Assembly (NCBI GenBank): GCA_900542285.1
Contig: UQNF01000059.1
Coordinates: forward strand, 1-8,042
DNA: 8,042 nucleotides
Origin: an uncultured Clostridium sp.
GTDB lineage: Bacteria; Bacillota; Clostridia; Christensenellales; CAG-138
Direction: 5' to 3'
The notes under the pieces were generated by a model. That model had not been told where the DNA came from, made no database searches, and was given only the letters and a program-made list of their open reading frames with translations. Made by a program: the position numbers and the translations under genes. Shown piece by piece: positions 6,460 to 8,042 of this stretch. Within the stretch, counting starts at the first letter, position 1. Each line of letters starts with the position of its first letter.

Positions 6460-6484
6460 CCGGATAAGCTGCTACGCTTATCGG
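6460..6484 (-). other. hairpin spanning the lipoprotein stop codon
   Basis: GATAAGC (6463-6469) pairs with GCTTATC (6476-6482) around a 6-nt loop. Two further C-G pairs (6460-6461 with 6483-6484) form if G6462 is bulged. The TAA stop of the upstream lipoprotein gene (6480-6478) lies in this hairpin. On the minus strand it is followed by TATAGAGG rather than a T tract, so it is at best a weak terminator. It may instead protect the 3' end of the mRNA. Confidence 0.35.
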
Positions 6485-7854
6485 TCGGCGCAGTCGAAGG
6501 AGAACATGCCGTAACAGAATACTGCAAGCTGCGTTGAATGGAAAAGCCTGAAATCGGCAGATCCTTCATCGAGGCTTTCATGCAGCACAGCAAAGCGTTC
6601 GGATGTGACAGTGCTGCTAAGGTCAAGCGTCTGACCGCAGAAATAGAAGCTCGCTGCATCGAAGCCGCCTGCCCATCCGCACCTGTCGGCAGCGGTAATT
6701 CCAAAGTATTTGAATCCGCCGCCGAGATCCCATGTGGGATCCGCAAAGTACAGCTCTTCACCGAGCCTGACCATTGTCCACATGTGAAAGCTATCGGGAG
6801 CTTCGCCGCTCACCGCTATGGAATCTATTCCTGCCTGAGAATAAAGGAAGGTCAAAGCAAGCGAAAACGAAGCGCAGATACCGCTTTTATTAACGATGGC
6901 ATTGTATGCAGAGGGCACCAGCCGCTCCTGTTCCGGCGTATTGTCCGTTGATTCGATAAAGGAATAATCATAACAGGAACCATTGGTAAGTTCGGAATAG
7001 AGCAGCATCGCAGCAGCGGTTTCGCCGTCCCTCTTGTCGAGACACTCCATGATACCGTTGACGCTTGCCTCAAAATCCGCAAGCGCAGCGCATGTTTCGT
7101 CCCAAGTGCCAAGGAAGGTCCAGCTGAGCCTTCCGTTTTTGTAGGCTTTGAGCGAATTATAATCGGTAAGCACCTCGAATGGAGGACACATTATATTCAG
7201 CGCGCAGCCAATGGAATTGGCATATCCGGAGGCGTTGCCGACCGGGGATATTGGCACGGATGTCTCTCCGTTCAGAAACGCGCGGATGACCAGCTGTGCA
7301 TCGGCAATGATCTTCTCTCCAAGGTATTCCTTCAGCAGCTCCGGATATTTTTCGTAATCAAGCGTAAAATCTATCGGCTCACGGACTTTGGTATCGTCCG
7401 GCGCATTCCCTGCTTCAATGTCGGAAGATACGACCTCAAGGACATAAGCTTCGTTAACAAAGAGCTCAAACCTGCAATGAGATACCGGCTGCCCGTCTCT
7501 TTCACAGCGGAAAAGCAGATCGCAGCTGCCGCTTTCAATGGGCATTATTCTGAAAAATCGGAAGCCGTCAAAGACGCCGGCATCACTTACATCAAGGATT
7601 TGCGAGTCAAAGCTCTCCACCGTCCAAGACCCCTGCTCCGAGGACAAAAATACGGTCAAAGTGCCGTCCGAATCGTTGAGTTCATAGCCTCCGTTCGCCT
7701 CCTCATCCATCGGCGTGGGCGCTTCGGTAGGGACGGGGGAGCTGATGGGCGCTTCGCTTGGCGCGTCGGTTATCCGGCGGTCATCGCATCCGGAAAGCGG
7801 AAATGCAAGCAAGATCAATAGCGCAATAAGAACGCAAAAGGGTTTTCTGTACAT
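6478..7854 (-). CDS. transglutaminase-like lipoprotein
   Basis: This is a predicted membrane-anchored surface protein of 458 aa with a transglutaminase/cysteine-protease fold. Its substrate is unknown. Residues 1-22 are a lipoprotein signal peptide (hydrophobic core 7-20) ending in lipobox LSGC with the lipidated Cys23. Residues 31-50 are a Pro/Ser/Thr/Glu linker with repeated SEAP/TEAP units. Residues about 57-143 look like a small beta-sandwich, distantly reminiscent of chagasin-type (I42) domains by pattern only. A helical region follows to about 300. The core has a plausible Cys-His-Asp triad: Cys327 in KSGICASFSLAL, His357 in FHMWTMV, and Asp372 in YFADPTWD. It is unusually rich in Cys for a surface protein. 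AAAGGA lies about 11 nt before the ATG at 7854. It has its own promoter and no evident link to pyrimidine synthesis. It could be a peptidase or cross-linking enzyme. Confidence 0.85.
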   Translation of the reverse strand: MYRKPFCVLIALLILLAFPLSGCDDRRITDAPSEAPISSPVPTEAPTPMDEEANGGYELNDSDGTLTVFLSSEQGSWTVESFDSQILDVSDAGVFDGFRFFRIMPIESGSCDLLFRCERDGQPVSHCRFELFVNEAYVLEVVSSDIEAGNAPDDTKVREPIDFTLDYEKYPELLKEYLGEKIIADAQLVIRAFLNGETSVPISPVGNASGYANSIGCALNIMCPPFEVLTDYNSLKAYKNGRLSWTFLGTWDETCAALADFEASVNGIMECLDKRDGETAAAMLLYSELTNGSCYDYSFIESTDNTPEQERLVPSAYNAIVNKSGICASFSLALTFLYSQAGIDSIAVSGEAPDSFHMWTMVRLGEELYFADPTWDLGGGFKYFGITAADRCGWAGGFDAASFYFCGQTLDLSSTVTSERFAVLHESLDEGSADFRLFHSTQLAVFCYGMFSFDCADR

Positions 7855-7940
7855 AATACTCTCTATCCTTTCTTTGCCGCAGGGGAGGGACGGTTATCCG
7901 ACATCCTCCGAAAAAGCATTACGGTCGTGTTTTGTTAAGG

Positions 7941-7969
7941 ATTATAGCACATTGCCCGTTTTCCGTCCA
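7941..7969 (-). promoter_or_regulatory. promoter of the lipoprotein gene
   Basis: A perfect -10 TATAAT (7946-7941) on the minus strand is preceded by TGC, an extended -10. Seventeen nt further upstream is TGGACG (7969-7964), a 4-of-6 match to the -35 consensus. Transcription should start near 7934, giving a leader of about 80 nt. No second promoter of comparable quality is seen in the interval. Confidence 0.7.
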
Positions 7970-8007
7970 GAACGAATCTGTTGATTTTCGTGAATTCCCA
8001 AAGTAAC

Positions 8008-8020
8008 TTCCACAGTGGAA
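8008..8020. repeat. 13-nt palindrome upstream of the lipoprotein promoter
   Basis: TTCCACAGTGGAA is a perfect 6-bp dyad around one central base. It lies about 40 nt upstream of the lipoprotein -35, and a further half-match GTGGAA occurs at 8026-8031. It could be a protein-binding site or chance. It is too short and lacks a T tract, so it is not a terminator. Confidence 0.25.
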
Positions 8021-8042
8021 CCTGAGTGGAAATTAGTATGAG

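Noticed and set aside
1..8042. CRISPR array, insertion sequence, prophage or toxin-antitoxin module
   Set aside because: No regularly spaced repeats, transposase or integrase motifs, or small paired genes were found. The window is mainly a housekeeping biosynthetic operon.

Overview
The window is dominated by one co-directional minus-strand operon for de novo UMP synthesis. In transcription order it reads pyrC, pyrK, pyrD, pyrF, pyrE, pyrB, pyrI (6350 down to 595). A separate minus-strand gene for a transglutaminase-like lipoprotein lies upstream (7854 to 6478), and a non-coding or decayed stretch lies downstream (1-594). The host is most likely a Firmicute of class Clostridia. The evidence is an NAD-linked class 1B dihydroorotate dehydrogenase with its PyrK partner, strong AGGAGG-type ribosome binding sites, a sigma-A type promoter with an extended -10, a short-signal lipoprotein, and an ATCase regulatory chain (PyrI) of the kind seen in clostridia. 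Base composition looks near 50% GC by eye. I cannot name a genus.

Region by region. 1-54 may hold the last codons of a plus-strand gene whose body lies outside the window. 55-95 is a strong hairpin that looks like an intrinsic terminator. 96-504 has no gene I can support. It contains an imperfect tandem duplication, dyad symmetries, and a startless open frame (236-508) that may be a pseudogene remnant or chance. 505-556 is the intrinsic terminator of the pyr operon. 595-6350 carries the seven pyr genes, packed with overlaps of 4 and 7 nt or gaps of 11-20 nt, except for a 71-nt gap between pyrE and pyrB. 6351-6477 carries the operon promoter. 6478-7854 is the lipoprotein gene, and 7855-8042 is its leader and promoter region.

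The pyr genes encode every step from carbamoyl phosphate to UMP. PyrB with PyrI makes carbamoyl aspartate, PyrC closes the ring to dihydroorotate, and PyrD with PyrK oxidises it to orotate while passing electrons to NAD+. PyrE adds phosphoribose, and PyrF decarboxylates OMP to UMP. Carbamoyl-phosphate synthase (carAB), the regulator PyrR and a uracil permease are not in the window. The strongest promoter places the transcript start only about 24 nt before pyrC, which leaves no room for a PyrR-type attenuator there. Control is therefore probably allosteric through PyrI, or by some transcriptional mechanism not evident here.

Several pyr start codons were moved downstream of the longest open frame (pyrI, pyrE, pyrF, pyrK), because the internal ATG has a good ribosome binding site and matches the family's usual N terminus. 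I see no convincing sign of a novel system. The findings are modest regulatory or structural oddities.
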